This document shows positions 23,987 to 33,373 of a DNA stretch of 64,000 nucleotides, piece after piece. This stretch comes from Rhodanobacter thiooxydans (GTDB taxonomy: Bacteria; Pseudomonadota; Gammaproteobacteria; Xanthomonadales; Rhodanobacteraceae). The notes below the pieces were generated by a model. The model had not been told where the DNA came from and did no database searches. It was given only the letters and a program-made list of their open reading frames with translations. A program made the translations under genes and the position numbers. Position 1 is the stretch's first letter, and each line of letters opens with the position of its first letter. Where the stretch lies: assembly GCF_021545845.1 (NCBI RefSeq), contig NZ_CP088923.1:744001-808000 (forward strand), written 5' to 3'.

Positions 23987-25251
23987 ACACGCAGGAACTC
24001 ATCATCACCTGGGCCACCCCGGTGTTCTTTCTGCTGATCGGGATCGAGCTGCTGGTGGCGAAGCTGCGCGGACGCGACGCCTACGCCAGCAACGACGCGA
24101 TCAACAGCATCGGGCTGGGGGTGATCTCGCAGCTGGTCGGCGTGTTCAGCAAGCTGCTGACGATCGGCATCTACGCGTGGTGCGTCGAGCACCTGGCACT
24201 GTTCACGTTGCCTGAAAACAGCCTGGGGGTCTGGATCGGCGCGTTGCTGCTGTACGACTTCTGCTACTACTGGCTGCACCGCATGGGCCACCAGGTGAAC
24301 ATCCTGTGGGCCGCCCACGTGGTGCACCACCAGAGCGAGCGCTACAACCTGTCCACCGCGCTGCGCCAGACCGGCAGCGGCGCGCTGCTGGGCTGGCTGT
24401 TCTACCTGCCGCTGGCGCTGCTCGGCGTGCCGCTGAAGGTATTCGTGGTGGTGGCGCTGATCGACTTGTTGTACCAGTTCTGGGTGCACACCGAGCAGAT
24501 CGGCAAGCTGGGCTGGTTCGATCGCGTGTTCTGCTCGCCGTCCAATCACCGTGCCCACCACGCAGTGAACGACCGCTACCTCGACCGCAACTACGGCGGC
24601 ATCCTGATCGTGTGGGACCGCCTGTTCGGCAGCTTCGTCGAGGAAGACGCCAACGACCCGCCGGTATACGGCACGCGCTCGCCGCTGCGCAGCTGGAATC
24701 CGCTGTGGGCGAACGCCGAGGTGTACTGGAAGACCGCGCAGGACGCATGGCGCGCGCGGCGCTGGCGCGACAAGCTGCTGGTGTGGCTGAAGCCGCCGGG
24801 CTGGCGTCCCGCCGACGTGGCGGCGCGCTACCCGAGGCCGGACTTCGTGATGCCCGGCGAACGCTTCGACCCGCCGCTGTCGCGGCCACTGAAGCTTTAC
24901 GTGCTGGCGCAGTTCGCACTGCTGCTGGGCATGACCACGCAGTTTCTCGGCATGGCCGGTGCGGCCAGCCTGCCGACGCTGCTGCTTTACGCGCTCTACC
25001 TGGTCGCCAGCCTGTGCGTGATCGGTGCGCTGATGGAGGGCCGTCGTTGGGCGTGGTGGGCGGAAGGCATCCGCGTGCTGGCGACCGCCACGGTGCCACT
25101 GCTCAGCGGGCGCTGGTTCGGACTTGCCCATCTGGATGGCCATGTCGCGCTGGCGATCGCGGTGGTGTTCGGGCTCAGTGCGGTGGCCTTGCCGTGGCTG
25201 GGTGGCATGCGCCGGCCGTCTTCGTTGCGTCACGACGTCGCGACAGGCTGA
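23983..25251 (+). CDS. Alkylglycerol monooxygenase-like sterol desaturase/fatty acid hydroxylase
   Basis: 422 residues with N- and C-terminal membrane helices. The di-iron histidine clusters of the fatty acid hydroxylase superfamily are intact: HRMGH at 99-103, HVVHH at 112-116, HRAHH at 189-193. Around them YWLHRMGH, WAAHVVHHQSERYNLSTALRQ, WVHTEQIG and NYGGILIVWDRLFGSF are the pattern of TMEM195/AGMO, which oxidises the ether bond of alkylglycerols. Two C-terminal hydrophobic segments extend the protein beyond the catalytic part. Starts in ATGA overlap with the YhhN-like gene. Pterin dependence is known for animal AGMO and is not provable here. Confidence 0.8.
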   Translation: MNTQELIITWATPVFFLLIGIELLVAKLRGRDAYASNDAINSIGLGVISQLVGVFSKLLTIGIYAWCVEHLALFTLPENSLGVWIGALLLYDFCYYWLHRMGHQVNILWAAHVVHHQSERYNLSTALRQTGSGALLGWLFYLPLALLGVPLKVFVVVALIDLLYQFWVHTEQIGKLGWFDRVFCSPSNHRAHHAVNDRYLDRNYGGILIVWDRLFGSFVEEDANDPPVYGTRSPLRSWNPLWANAEVYWKTAQDAWRARRWRDKLLVWLKPPGWRPADVAARYPRPDFVMPGERFDPPLSRPLKLYVLAQFALLLGMTTQFLGMAGAASLPTLLLYALYLVASLCVIGALMEGRRWAWWAEGIRVLATATVPLLSGRWFGLAHLDGHVALAIAVVFGLSAVALPWLGGMRRPSSLRHDVATG

Positions 25252-25332
25252 CGCCAGTCTTCGATCGGGATCAGGAGCCCCCTCGGTCCCGCGGGCAGCT
25301 CCCCCGCGAGTGGGGGAGCTGCAGAGGATGGG

Positions 25333-27837
25333 TCAGAACTTCACGCGGGCTTCCACGCCCCACATCCTTGGTGGGGTGACGTAGGCGTACGGCGTACCCA
25401 GCACCGACTGCGAGATCGTGCCCAGCCCGCTGACGTACCGCTTGTCGAACAGGTTCTGCACGTACGCACCGAGGCCCCAGCGACCGTTCGCCGCGTTCCA
25501 GTCGACGCGCAGGTCAGTGCGCTGCTGCGGCTGGCCCAGATCGAAGTTGGTCGGCAACGCGCACTTGCCCTGGTAGATCGAGGCGTCGTTGCAGCGCGTG
25601 CGGCCGCGGTAGCCGTAGTTGGCATGGAAGCTCAGATCGCCACCGGCGACGCCGTGCAAGGTGTAGTCACCGCTGAGGCTGTAGGAGAACTTCGGTTCGT
25701 CCACCGGCTGCCCGGAGACGTCCAGATAGAGCGCATTGCCCTGGGCGTCGAGTCCGGCCGGCACGCGCGCGGTGGAGTATTTCGAATCGATGTAGCTGCC
25801 GTTGAAGCCCAGCCGCAGGTCGTCCACCGGTATCCATTGCACCTGCAGGTCCACGCCGGTGGCGTCCTGGCTGGTATTGCTGACCTGATAGGTCGGCACG
25901 CCGAGGCCGTCGGTGGAGGGCACCACCACCAGGGTCTGCTTGTCGGTGTAGCGGTAGTGGTAGACCGAGGCATTCAGCAGCAGGTGCTGGTCGGGGAAGG
26001 TGCTCTTGATGCCGAGCTCGGCATTCCAGACTTTCTCCGGCGCGAACTGCGATCCGGGCTCGGTGCCGTTGTAGCCGCCGGCCTTGTAGCCCCTGGCGAG
26101 TGACACGTAACCCATCGTGTGCGGCGTGAACTTGTAGTCGGCGACCAGGCGCGGGCTCAGGTCGTTCCAGCTTTTGTCCTTGCTGACCAGTTGTCCCACC
26201 GCATTGGGGAAGATCTGGTTCCGGGTGAGGATGGCGCGCAGGGCATCGGTACTGAGCGCACCGCCGGTGAGCAGCGGCGCGAGAGCCAGAATGCCGGCGG
26301 CGTCGAGCTGGCTGACCGTCGCATCGAGCTGCGGCGCGTAGCGGACCGGCGTGTACCAGTCGAAATATTTGCGGTCATGGGTATAACGCAGGCCGGTGGT
26401 GATGTTGAGCTTGTCGGTGACATGCCAGATCGCATCACCGTAGATGGCGCGGGAGTTGAAGTGGCCGTTGTTGCTGATCGTCTCGGTCCACGGGTCGCCG
26501 AGCAGCCGGTAGGGCAGGCCGAACGCCTGCAGCAGCGAGTCGAAGTAGTGGAACAGCGTGCCGTCTGGGGTGAAGTTGGCGCCGAGGCCGCTGTTGATCG
26601 CCAGCGTGTCGTAGGTGTCGGTGTTGACCGTGGCCAGGCTGGTCTGTTTGGCGCGCTCCATGTAATAGCTGGCGCCGGTGACCCAGTCGACCAGCTCGTT
26701 GCTGCCGTTGAGCTTGAACTCCTGGTACAGCGTGCGCCCCTCGCTGATCACGCCGGTGTCGAGGTGGGTGGTGATGTGGTTGGTGCCGTCGCCGTCCTCG
26801 ACATGCGAGATGTTGTAGGCGGCGTAGTTGGTGGTCGAGGTGAAGCTGCCCCAGTCGAAGCCGTGGTCGAAAGCCAGGGTCCAGCCGTTGTACTGGCGTC
26901 GTTCGCGGCCGCCGTTGCTGTCGTTGAAGAACGGTGCGTGGCGCGGGTCGTAGTAGCTCGACGGATCGGCCGGGAACGGCGCGCGCTGATACAGGTTGGT
27001 GGGCGACAGCGGGATCAGGCCCACGTCCATGCGCGAGGGCTGCTTCAGACGATCGTGGTCCCATGACAGATGCACGGTGCTGTCGGGCGTGACCTGCCAG
27101 CGCGCCACCATGCGTGCGCCCCATTCGTCGTCCTTGCCGTAGTGCTGGCCGGTGACGGCATCCTTGAGGTAGCCATGGCTCTGGTTGTCCAGGAAGCTCA
27201 TCCGCACGGCCAGGTCCTGGTTCACCGGCACGTTGAGCAGGGCATCGCCGTAGCGCCTGCCGTACTCGCCGTAGCGGACGCGCGCGTTGCCTTCGAGTTT
27301 GTCGGTGGGTTCGTTGGTGACGATCGAGATCGCGCCAGCGGCAGTGTTGCGACCGAACAGGGTGCCCTGCGGGCCCTTCAGCACCTCGACCCGGGCCACG
27401 TCGTTGAGCGCCATCAGCGCGCCGCCGGAGCGCGTCTGGTAGACGCCATTGACGTAGACGCCCACGGCCGAGTCGGTGCCGATGCCGAAGTCGTTGGTCT
27501 CGATGCCGCGCATCCGGTAGGTCGGCTGGGTCGGGTCGCTGCCATCGACCACCACGCCGGGCACGAACAGGTTGGTCTGGCTGAGGTCGGTGGCGGCGAT
27601 GATGTCGAGTTGCCTGGCGGTGACGATGTTCATCGCGATCGGCACGTCCTGCACTTCCTGCGTGCGGCTCTGCGCGGTCACCGTAATCTTGCCCAGTTCA
27701 GTGGCGTTGGCGGCGGAGCGGGCCGGCGCCGGCGGCTGGCCGGTGTCCTGCGCGGAAGCGGTGGATGAAACGCCGAGCGTGCCGGCAAGCAGTGCACCGG
27801 CGATGCCGGCAGCCAGTCGATGGGTGCGGATGAGCAT
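25333..27837 (-). CDS. TonB-dependent receptor (iron-complex receptor type)
   Basis: 834 residues. A signal peptide ending near STASA/QD precedes a plug with LGKITVTAQSRTQEVQDVP, RMRGIETNDFGIGTDSAVGV, EVLKGPQGTLFGRNTAAGA and SIVTNEP, then a beta-barrel ending VEARVKF. This is the FyuA/iron-complex type common in oligotrophic Gammaproteobacteria; the barrel contains long inserts (for example a Thr/Asp-rich loop around THLDTGVISEG). The ligand is unknown and no transporter or sigma-factor neighbours give a hint. The amino-acid permease is divergent, 183 nt away. Confidence 0.9.
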   Translation of the reverse strand: MLIRTHRLAAGIAGALLAGTLGVSSTASAQDTGQPPAPARSAANATELGKITVTAQSRTQEVQDVPIAMNIVTARQLDIIAATDLSQTNLFVPGVVVDGSDPTQPTYRMRGIETNDFGIGTDSAVGVYVNGVYQTRSGGALMALNDVARVEVLKGPQGTLFGRNTAAGAISIVTNEPTDKLEGNARVRYGEYGRRYGDALLNVPVNQDLAVRMSFLDNQSHGYLKDAVTGQHYGKDDEWGARMVARWQVTPDSTVHLSWDHDRLKQPSRMDVGLIPLSPTNLYQRAPFPADPSSYYDPRHAPFFNDSNGGRERRQYNGWTLAFDHGFDWGSFTSTTNYAAYNISHVEDGDGTNHITTHLDTGVISEGRTLYQEFKLNGSNELVDWVTGASYYMERAKQTSLATVNTDTYDTLAINSGLGANFTPDGTLFHYFDSLLQAFGLPYRLLGDPWTETISNNGHFNSRAIYGDAIWHVTDKLNITTGLRYTHDRKYFDWYTPVRYAPQLDATVSQLDAAGILALAPLLTGGALSTDALRAILTRNQIFPNAVGQLVSKDKSWNDLSPRLVADYKFTPHTMGYVSLARGYKAGGYNGTEPGSQFAPEKVWNAELGIKSTFPDQHLLLNASVYHYRYTDKQTLVVVPSTDGLGVPTYQVSNTSQDATGVDLQVQWIPVDDLRLGFNGSYIDSKYSTARVPAGLDAQGNALYLDVSGQPVDEPKFSYSLSGDYTLHGVAGGDLSFHANYGYRGRTRCNDASIYQGKCALPTNFDLGQPQQRTDLRVDWNAANGRWGLGAYVQNLFDKRYVSGLGTISQSVLGTPYAYVTPPRMWGVEARVKF

Positions 27838-28020
27838 GGATGTATTCCCCTGGTCATGGTCGTGTCCAGCGCCGCCCGCTTGCCGGACGGGTCGTGGATA
27901 CGTGGACGTATGTTCGCCCGCCTCGCGCGCGGGTGTACAGGTGCGGCGCAACATGCGCACGCGCCAACACGGCAGCAGGTATTCGTTATGATCGCCGCTT
28001 GTTTGACTCAGGGGCAGGCG

Positions 28021-29532
28021 ATGGGATTCCTCGGCAAGCTGGTGCGCCACAAGACGGTCGAGCAACTGCAGGCGGAGGCCGGCACGCGCGGCGACTTCCG
28101 CCGCGTGCTGGGCCTGTGGCAGCTCACCGCGATCGGCATCGGCGGCATCATCGGCGTCGGCATCTTCGTGCTGGCCGGCCAGCAGGCGGCAATGAACGCC
28201 GGCCCGGCGGTGGCGCTCAGCTTCCTCATTGCCGGCGTCGGCAGTGCGTGTGCGGCGCTGTGCTACGCCGAGTTCGCCGGGCTGATCCCGGTCACCGGCA
28301 GCGCCTATACCTACGGCTACGCGGTGCTCGGTGAGCTCGCCGCGTGGATCATCGGCTGGGACCTGCTGCTGGAATACGCGCTGGTGGTCGCGGTGGTGGC
28401 GATCGGCTGGTCCGGCTACGTGCAGGTGCTCTTGGCCTCGGCCGACGTGCACCTGCCGGAGTGGGCGCAGCAGAGCATGAGCGCACAGACCATGCAGTAC
28501 TACCTGCAGCAGCTGTTCGGCCTGCACGGTTCGACGGCGATCGCCGGGCCCAGCGACGGCCATCGCTTCAACGTGATCGCTGCCGGCGTGTCGCTGGCGG
28601 TCGCCGTGCTGCTGACCGTGCGCACCGAGTGGGGCGCGCGCTTCAACACCGCGGTGGTGGCGATCAAGGTGATCGGCGTGCTGCTGGTGGTCGGCGTGGG
28701 CGTGTTCTACATCGACGCGGCGAACTGGCACCCGTTCGTGCCGCCGCGGGTGGTCGATGCCGCCACCGGCGTCGGCCGCTTCGGCTGGCAAGGTGTGCTG
28801 ACCGGCGCCAGCGTGGTGTTCTTCGCGGTGTTCGGCTACGACACGCTGACCACCGCGGCGGAGGAGTCGCGTAACCCGCAGCGCGACCTGCCGCGCGCGG
28901 TGCTGCTGTCGCTGGCGATCGCGATGGTGCTGTACCTGGCGGTGTCGCTGGTGCTCACCGGCATCGCCCACTACAGCACGCTCGGCGGCGAGGCCTCGGT
29001 GTCCGACGCGTTCGAGCAGATCGGCCTGCACTGGCTCAGCGTGACCATCGCGGCGGCCGCGGTGATCGGCGTCACCAGCGTGCTGTTCGCGTTCATGCTG
29101 GGCGCGGCGCGGATCTGGTTCGCGCTGGCCCGCGACGGCCTGCTGCCGGGCTGGTTCGCCAGGGTCAGCCCGCGCTTCGGCACGCCGGCACGGCCGACCC
29201 TGATCCTGGGCGCGTTCACCGCGCTGGTGGCCGGGCTGCTGCCGATCGGCGAGGTGGCCGAGCTGGTCAACATCGGCACGCTCAGCGCCTTCATCGTCAT
29301 CTGCGCCTCGATCATGCTGCTGCGCGTGCGTCGGCCCGACCTGCGCCGCAATTTCCGTACGCCGGCGGTGTGGTTCACCGCGCCGCTGGGCATCGTGTTC
29401 TCCGCCGTGCTGATCTACGGCCTGCCGCAGAAAACCTACGAGCGTTTCATCTGGTGGATGGCGCTGGGTTGCCTGATCTATTTCGCCTACGGCATCCGGC
29501 ACAGCAAGCTGGCGCAGCGCGGGCGGACGTAA
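28021..29532 (+). CDS. Cationic amino-acid transporter-type APC permease
   Basis: 503 residues with about 12 to 14 membrane segments. The first helix has the APC substrate motif AIGIGGIIGVGIFVLAGQQA; later blocks FFAVFGYDTLTTAAEESRNPQRDLP and FALARDGLLPGWFARVSPRFGTPARP are typical of the bacterial CAT/YfnA group. It imports amino acids with an ion gradient. ATG 28021 is preferred over 27988 because GGGGCAG precedes it and the protein then begins MGFLGKLVRHKTVEQL, as in relatives. Confidence 0.9.
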   Translation: MGFLGKLVRHKTVEQLQAEAGTRGDFRRVLGLWQLTAIGIGGIIGVGIFVLAGQQAAMNAGPAVALSFLIAGVGSACAALCYAEFAGLIPVTGSAYTYGYAVLGELAAWIIGWDLLLEYALVVAVVAIGWSGYVQVLLASADVHLPEWAQQSMSAQTMQYYLQQLFGLHGSTAIAGPSDGHRFNVIAAGVSLAVAVLLTVRTEWGARFNTAVVAIKVIGVLLVVGVGVFYIDAANWHPFVPPRVVDAATGVGRFGWQGVLTGASVVFFAVFGYDTLTTAAEESRNPQRDLPRAVLLSLAIAMVLYLAVSLVLTGIAHYSTLGGEASVSDAFEQIGLHWLSVTIAAAAVIGVTSVLFAFMLGAARIWFALARDGLLPGWFARVSPRFGTPARPTLILGAFTALVAGLLPIGEVAELVNIGTLSAFIVICASIMLLRVRRPDLRRNFRTPAVWFTAPLGIVFSAVLIYGLPQKTYERFIWWMALGCLIYFAYGIRHSKLAQRGRT

Positions 29533-29544
29533 CGCCAGCGGCTT

Positions 29545-30627
29545 TCAGCAGTCGTCGGGGCTGCACACCACGCGGTCGCGCCCGGCGTTCTTGGCCTGGC
29601 GCATGGCCTGGTCGGCGCGCGCCAGCAGGGTCTGGATGTCGTCGCGGCAGCGCGGCGAACAGGCGACGCCGATGCTGGTGGTGAGCGGGCCGTCGGGGCG
29701 CTGGATCTCGTGCATCGACTGGCGCAGCTGCTCGGCGCGCCGGCACCCCTGTTCCAGGCTGTTGCCGGGCAGCAGCATGGCGAACTCCTCGCCGCCGATG
29801 CGGCCGATCAGGTCGCCCGCGCGGGTCTGCCCACGCAGCGTCGCGGCCAGCGCGACCAGCGCCGCGTCGCCAGCGGCGTGGCCGTACTGGTCGTTGAGCT
29901 GCTTGAAGCGGTCGGCATCGACGAACAGCATGCAGGCCGGCTGCCGTTGCCGGTGCAACTCGGCCAGCGCGGAGCGCGTCAGCTCCAGGAAGCGGTTGCG
30001 CACCAGCAGGCCGGTGAGGCCGTCGGTGTTGGCCTGCTCGCGCAGCTGGCGTTCCAGGCGGAACTGCTCGAACAAGGTGCGCGCCATGAATGCGCGCAGC
30101 ACCGTCGACAGCACGATCGCGATCGCCATGTAGACCAGGTACTGGAATACCAGCGCACTGTCGATGTTGCCGGACAGCAGCATCGGCAGCGGCCCCAGCG
30201 CGCACAGCAGCATGGCGGCGATGAAGTCCCAGCGGCCCAGCCAGATCACCGAGGACGCCACCGGCAGCAGCAGCCCGGGCAGCACCACCGACTGCCGGTG
30301 CAGGTCGTCCGCGCCGTTGAGGTTGATGCCGATCTCCAGCAGCGCGACGCACAGCAGGGTCAGCGTGCTGAGCAGGCCGGGCTGGCGCACCCGCCGCGTC
30401 GAGGCGGCAATCAGCAGCAGCGGCGGCAGCGGAGCAAGGCGCAGCCACAGCGGCAACGGCGAAGGGTGCACCAGGGTGCCGGCGATCACCGCCACCAGGT
30501 AGGCCAGCGTGCCCACCAGCATCAGGGCATGGATCATCGGCCCCATCTGCTGCGCCAGATAACGGCTGTACTCGCGACGTTGCCCGTCGTCGCGGACCTG
30601 TCGCAGATGCTTGAACAAGGCGTACAT
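29545..30627 (-). CDS. Membrane-anchored diguanylate cyclase (GGDEF)
   Basis: 360 residues. An N-terminal membrane region of about five to six helices (residues 30-190) is followed by a GGDEF domain. The active site reads GGEEF at 278-282, with FVDADRFKQLNDQYGH (metal Asp) ahead of it and an intact inhibitory I-site RAGD five residues before the motif. It makes c-di-GMP from two GTP and is probably feedback-inhibited. In xanthomonads c-di-GMP acts on the regulator Clp; a Clp-type operator and a polysaccharide synthase operon lie 3 kb away, which may be a functional link or coincidence. Confidence 0.93.
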   Translation of the reverse strand: MYALFKHLRQVRDDGQRREYSRYLAQQMGPMIHALMLVGTLAYLVAVIAGTLVHPSPLPLWLRLAPLPPLLLIAASTRRVRQPGLLSTLTLLCVALLEIGINLNGADDLHRQSVVLPGLLLPVASSVIWLGRWDFIAAMLLCALGPLPMLLSGNIDSALVFQYLVYMAIAIVLSTVLRAFMARTLFEQFRLERQLREQANTDGLTGLLVRNRFLELTRSALAELHRQRQPACMLFVDADRFKQLNDQYGHAAGDAALVALAATLRGQTRAGDLIGRIGGEEFAMLLPGNSLEQGCRRAEQLRQSMHEIQRPDGPLTTSIGVACSPRCRDDIQTLLARADQAMRQAKNAGRDRVVCSPDDC

Positions 30628-30871
30628 GCGGGTTCTGCCGGAAGGGAGGCCGGGAGCCTTTGCCCCAGACCGAGCAAGATGGATGCCAGGCCGCGGCCTG
30701 CGGTCGCTGCGGATTCATGCGCGGCTAAGTTCGTGACCTTCGGCAGGGGTGAAGCCCGCCGCCGCCGGTCTAGCATCGACCGCTCGCATGCCTGCCGCGG
30801 CAGCTTCTGGGCCCGTCCGGGCGGCCTCCCGCCGCCGGTCCGGCGCGCGCCTTTTTTCACCGGAGACCACC

Positions 30872-32770
30872 TTGAAAGCCACCCGCCTCGCCATCGCCCT
30901 CGCCGCCACCGCTCTCGGCCCGGCCAGTTTCGCCGCCCTTGCCGATGTCCCGGCGCCGCAGGATGTGCCCTACCAGGGCACCTTGAAGATCAAGCTGGAC
31001 GCCACCGACGTGGCGCGCCGGATCTTCCGCGTGCACGAGACGATTTCGGCGCAGCCGGGGCCGTTGACCCTGCTGTACCCGCAGTGGCTGCCGGGGCACC
31101 ACTCGCCCAGCGGCCCGATCGACAAGCTGGCCGGCCTGGTGGTGACCGCCAACGGCAAGACCCTGCCGTGGAAGCGCGACACCCTGAACGTCTACGCCTT
31201 CCACGTCGAGGTGCCCGCAGACGCCAGCAGCGTCGAGGTGTCGTTCCAGTTCCTGTCGCCGCAGAACATCCGCCAGGGCCGCGTGGTGATGACGCCGGAA
31301 ATGCTGAACCTGCAGTGGAACGCCAACACGGTGTATCCGGCCGGCTATTTCAGCAAGCGCATCATGACCGAGGCCAGCGTGACCTTCCCCGCCGGCTGGC
31401 AGTTCGGCAGCGCGCTGGAAGTGGCCTCGCGCGACGGCGACACGGTGCACTTCAAGCCGCTCGCGTACAACGAGCTGGTCGACTCGCCGATCTACGCCGG
31501 CAAGTACTTCAAGCGCGTCGACCTGGACCCGGGCGCGAAGGCGCCGGTGTACCTCGACATCGTGGCCGACGCGCCCAAGTACCTGGAGATCACCCCGCAG
31601 CAGCTGAAGCTGCACCAGAACCTGGTGCAGCAGATGTACAAGCTGTACGGCGCGCACCACTACGACCACTACGACTTCCTGCTTTCGCTCAGCGACAAGA
31701 TGAGCGGCAACGGCCTGGAGCACCACCGCTCCAGCGAGAACGGCGTGAGCACCGGCTACTTCACCGAGTGGGACAAGAATGCACTGAGCCGCGACCTGCT
31801 GCCGCACGAGTTCAACCATTCGTGGGACGGCAAGTACCGCCGCGGCGCCGACCTCACCACGCCGAACTTCAACGTGCCGATGGAAGACTCGCTGCTGTGG
31901 GTGTACGAGGGCCAGACCCAGTTCTGGGGCCAGGTGATGGCGGCGCGCTCGGGCCTGTGGAGCGGCGAGCAGACGCGCGACATGCTCGCCTTCGTCGCCG
32001 CCACCTACGACCGCGGCCGGCCCGGCCTGGCCAGCTGGCGCAACGTGCAGGACACCACCAATGACCCGATCATCGCCCAGCGCGCGCCGCTGCCGTACCG
32101 CAACTACCAGGCCAGCGAGGACTACTACTCGGCCGGCCAGATGATCTGGCTCGACGTCGACGCCAAGCTGCGCGAGCTGAGCCGCGGCAAGCATTCCATC
32201 GACGATTTCGGCAAGGTGTTCTTCGGCATGGGCAACGGCCAGTGGAACGTCAACACCTACACCTTCGAGGACGTGGTGAAGACGCTCGACCAGTTCCAGC
32301 CGTTCGACTGGGCCAGCTACCTGCGCACGCGCCTGGACGGCCACGGCCCGATGACCGGCGGCATCGCGGCGCACGGCTGGAAGCTGGTCTACACCGACCA
32401 GCCGTCCGCCGCGGTGAAGGCGATCGAGGCACGCCGGCACTCCGCCGACCTCACCTACTCGCTCGGCCTCTCGATCGGCAAGGGCGGCGACATCGCCGAC
32501 GTGCTGTGGGACGGCCCCGCGTTCAAGGCCGGCATCTCGCCGGGCATGACCTTGGTCGCGGTCAACAGCCGTGACTACGACGCCGACGCGCTGAAGGACG
32601 CCGTCACCGCCGCGGCCAAGGACAAGAGCCAGCCGGTCGAGCTGCTGGTGAAGAACTTCGACCAGTACCAGACCGTGCGCATCGACTACCACGATGGCCT
32701 GAAGTATCCGCACCTGGTCCGCGACAACAGCAAGCCCGACACCCTGGGCGAGCTGCTCAAGGCACGCTGA
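30872..32770 (+). CDS. M61 (glycyl aminopeptidase-like) metallopeptidase with C-terminal PDZ-like domain
   Basis: 632 residues from a TTG start at 30872. TTG is preferred because GGAGA lies 5 nt before it and the product begins with a clean signal peptide (LKATRLAIALAATALGPASF). The zinc site is HEFNH at 312-316 with the third ligand candidate Glu346 in WVYEGQTQFWG. The N-terminal beta-sandwich (YPQWLPGHHSP) and the C-terminal PDZ-like part (VLWDGPAFKAGISPGMTLVAVN) fit the M61 family, which releases N-terminal residues from peptides in the periplasm. ATG codons upstream would give no signal peptide. Confidence 0.88.
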   Translation: MKATRLAIALAATALGPASFAALADVPAPQDVPYQGTLKIKLDATDVARRIFRVHETISAQPGPLTLLYPQWLPGHHSPSGPIDKLAGLVVTANGKTLPWKRDTLNVYAFHVEVPADASSVEVSFQFLSPQNIRQGRVVMTPEMLNLQWNANTVYPAGYFSKRIMTEASVTFPAGWQFGSALEVASRDGDTVHFKPLAYNELVDSPIYAGKYFKRVDLDPGAKAPVYLDIVADAPKYLEITPQQLKLHQNLVQQMYKLYGAHHYDHYDFLLSLSDKMSGNGLEHHRSSENGVSTGYFTEWDKNALSRDLLPHEFNHSWDGKYRRGADLTTPNFNVPMEDSLLWVYEGQTQFWGQVMAARSGLWSGEQTRDMLAFVAATYDRGRPGLASWRNVQDTTNDPIIAQRAPLPYRNYQASEDYYSAGQMIWLDVDAKLRELSRGKHSIDDFGKVFFGMGNGQWNVNTYTFEDVVKTLDQFQPFDWASYLRTRLDGHGPMTGGIAAHGWKLVYTDQPSAAVKAIEARRHSADLTYSLGLSIGKGGDIADVLWDGPAFKAGISPGMTLVAVNSRDYDADALKDAVTAAAKDKSQPVELLVKNFDQYQTVRIDYHDGLKYPHLVRDNSKPDTLGELLKAR

Positions 32771-32892
32771 GGCCGCCGCTCCTGCCCCGTTCCGCGCGGG
32801 CGGGCGGGAGCCATCCACCGCCATCGGCAACTCCGCTATACTGCGCTCCCCGCGGTAGCGGCCTCCGGCCTGCCTGCCGCGCGGCCTTGCAT

Positions 32893-32969
32893 GCGCCCGT
32901 AGCTCAGCTGGATAGAGTACTGCCCTCCGAAGGCAGGGGTCGTGGGTTCGAATCCCGCCGGGCGCACCA
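32893..32969 (+). tRNA. tRNA-Arg (anticodon CCG)
   Basis: 77 nt including an encoded CCA. Acceptor stem GCGCCCG/CGGGCGC, D-arm AGCTCAGCTGGATAGAGTA, anticodon stem-loop CTGCC-CTCCGAA-GGCAG with anticodon CCG (reads CGG), T-arm GTGGGTTCGAATCCCGC. No integrase gene or flanking repeat of its 3' end was seen, so there is no sign of an element integrated here. Confidence 0.97.
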
Positions 32970-33373
32970 TTCCAGAATCCACCGCAGCCGGCCTTGTCCC
33001 GCGAGACCTCGGGAGATCCGGCGATGGTTTGCTGCCTAACACGTTCGATCCGGAAATAACAGTCCGGTGAGTGCCTTTATCTTGGCCTAGATCTACATTA
33101 ATGTGATCCAAGTCACAAAATAGTTACATGGCGATCGGCCATGCCTTCCATGGGAACAGGGGCCCATGTCCCGAGCGCATGCAATTTCCTGCCGCGTGCA
33201 GGACCCACGTTGTTGTCCACGCCCCGGCCTCGGGCCGGCACGCCGTGGCCGCGCCCCGCGTGGCCAGCCGGGTCGCGAGCTGCCGCGCCGCTGCCTCTGT
33301 TGGTGGAACGAATTGTGCATGGATCGGGCATGGGCTGGGCCACGTGCCGCAAAAGCGACCAAAGGGGACCGTG
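32970..33373 (+). other. Long leader/promoter region of the polysaccharide operon
   Basis: 404 nt between tRNA-Arg and the HEAT-protein ATG, less GC-rich near 33040-33125 than the surroundings. It holds the CRP/Clp-type operator at 33102-33117. The remaining 255 nt have no convincing ORF. The downstream frame is open through part of it, but the GGGG before 33371/33374 marks the real start. The AT-rich block just before the operator is the best place for a promoter; I could not fix a -35/-10 pair with confidence. Confidence 0.5.
33102..33117 (+). promoter_or_regulatory. CRP/Clp-type operator
   Basis: TGTGATCCAAGTCACA matches TGTGA-N6-TCACA perfectly, with AA on both flanks. In xanthomonads this sequence is bound by Clp, a CRP homologue whose binding is blocked by c-di-GMP, and Clp controls exopolysaccharide genes. 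It is 257 nt upstream of the first gene of the polysaccharide operon. Confidence 0.8.

Noticed and set aside
28021..29502. N-terminal extension of the minus-strand TonB receptor frame across the permease gene
   Set aside because: The receptor's signal peptide starts at 27837; upstream sequence is the antisense of the amino-acid permease.
32893..33373. tRNA-Arg as an integration site of a mobile element
   Set aside because: No integrase gene and no second copy of the tRNA 3' end; downstream genes form a normal-composition operon.
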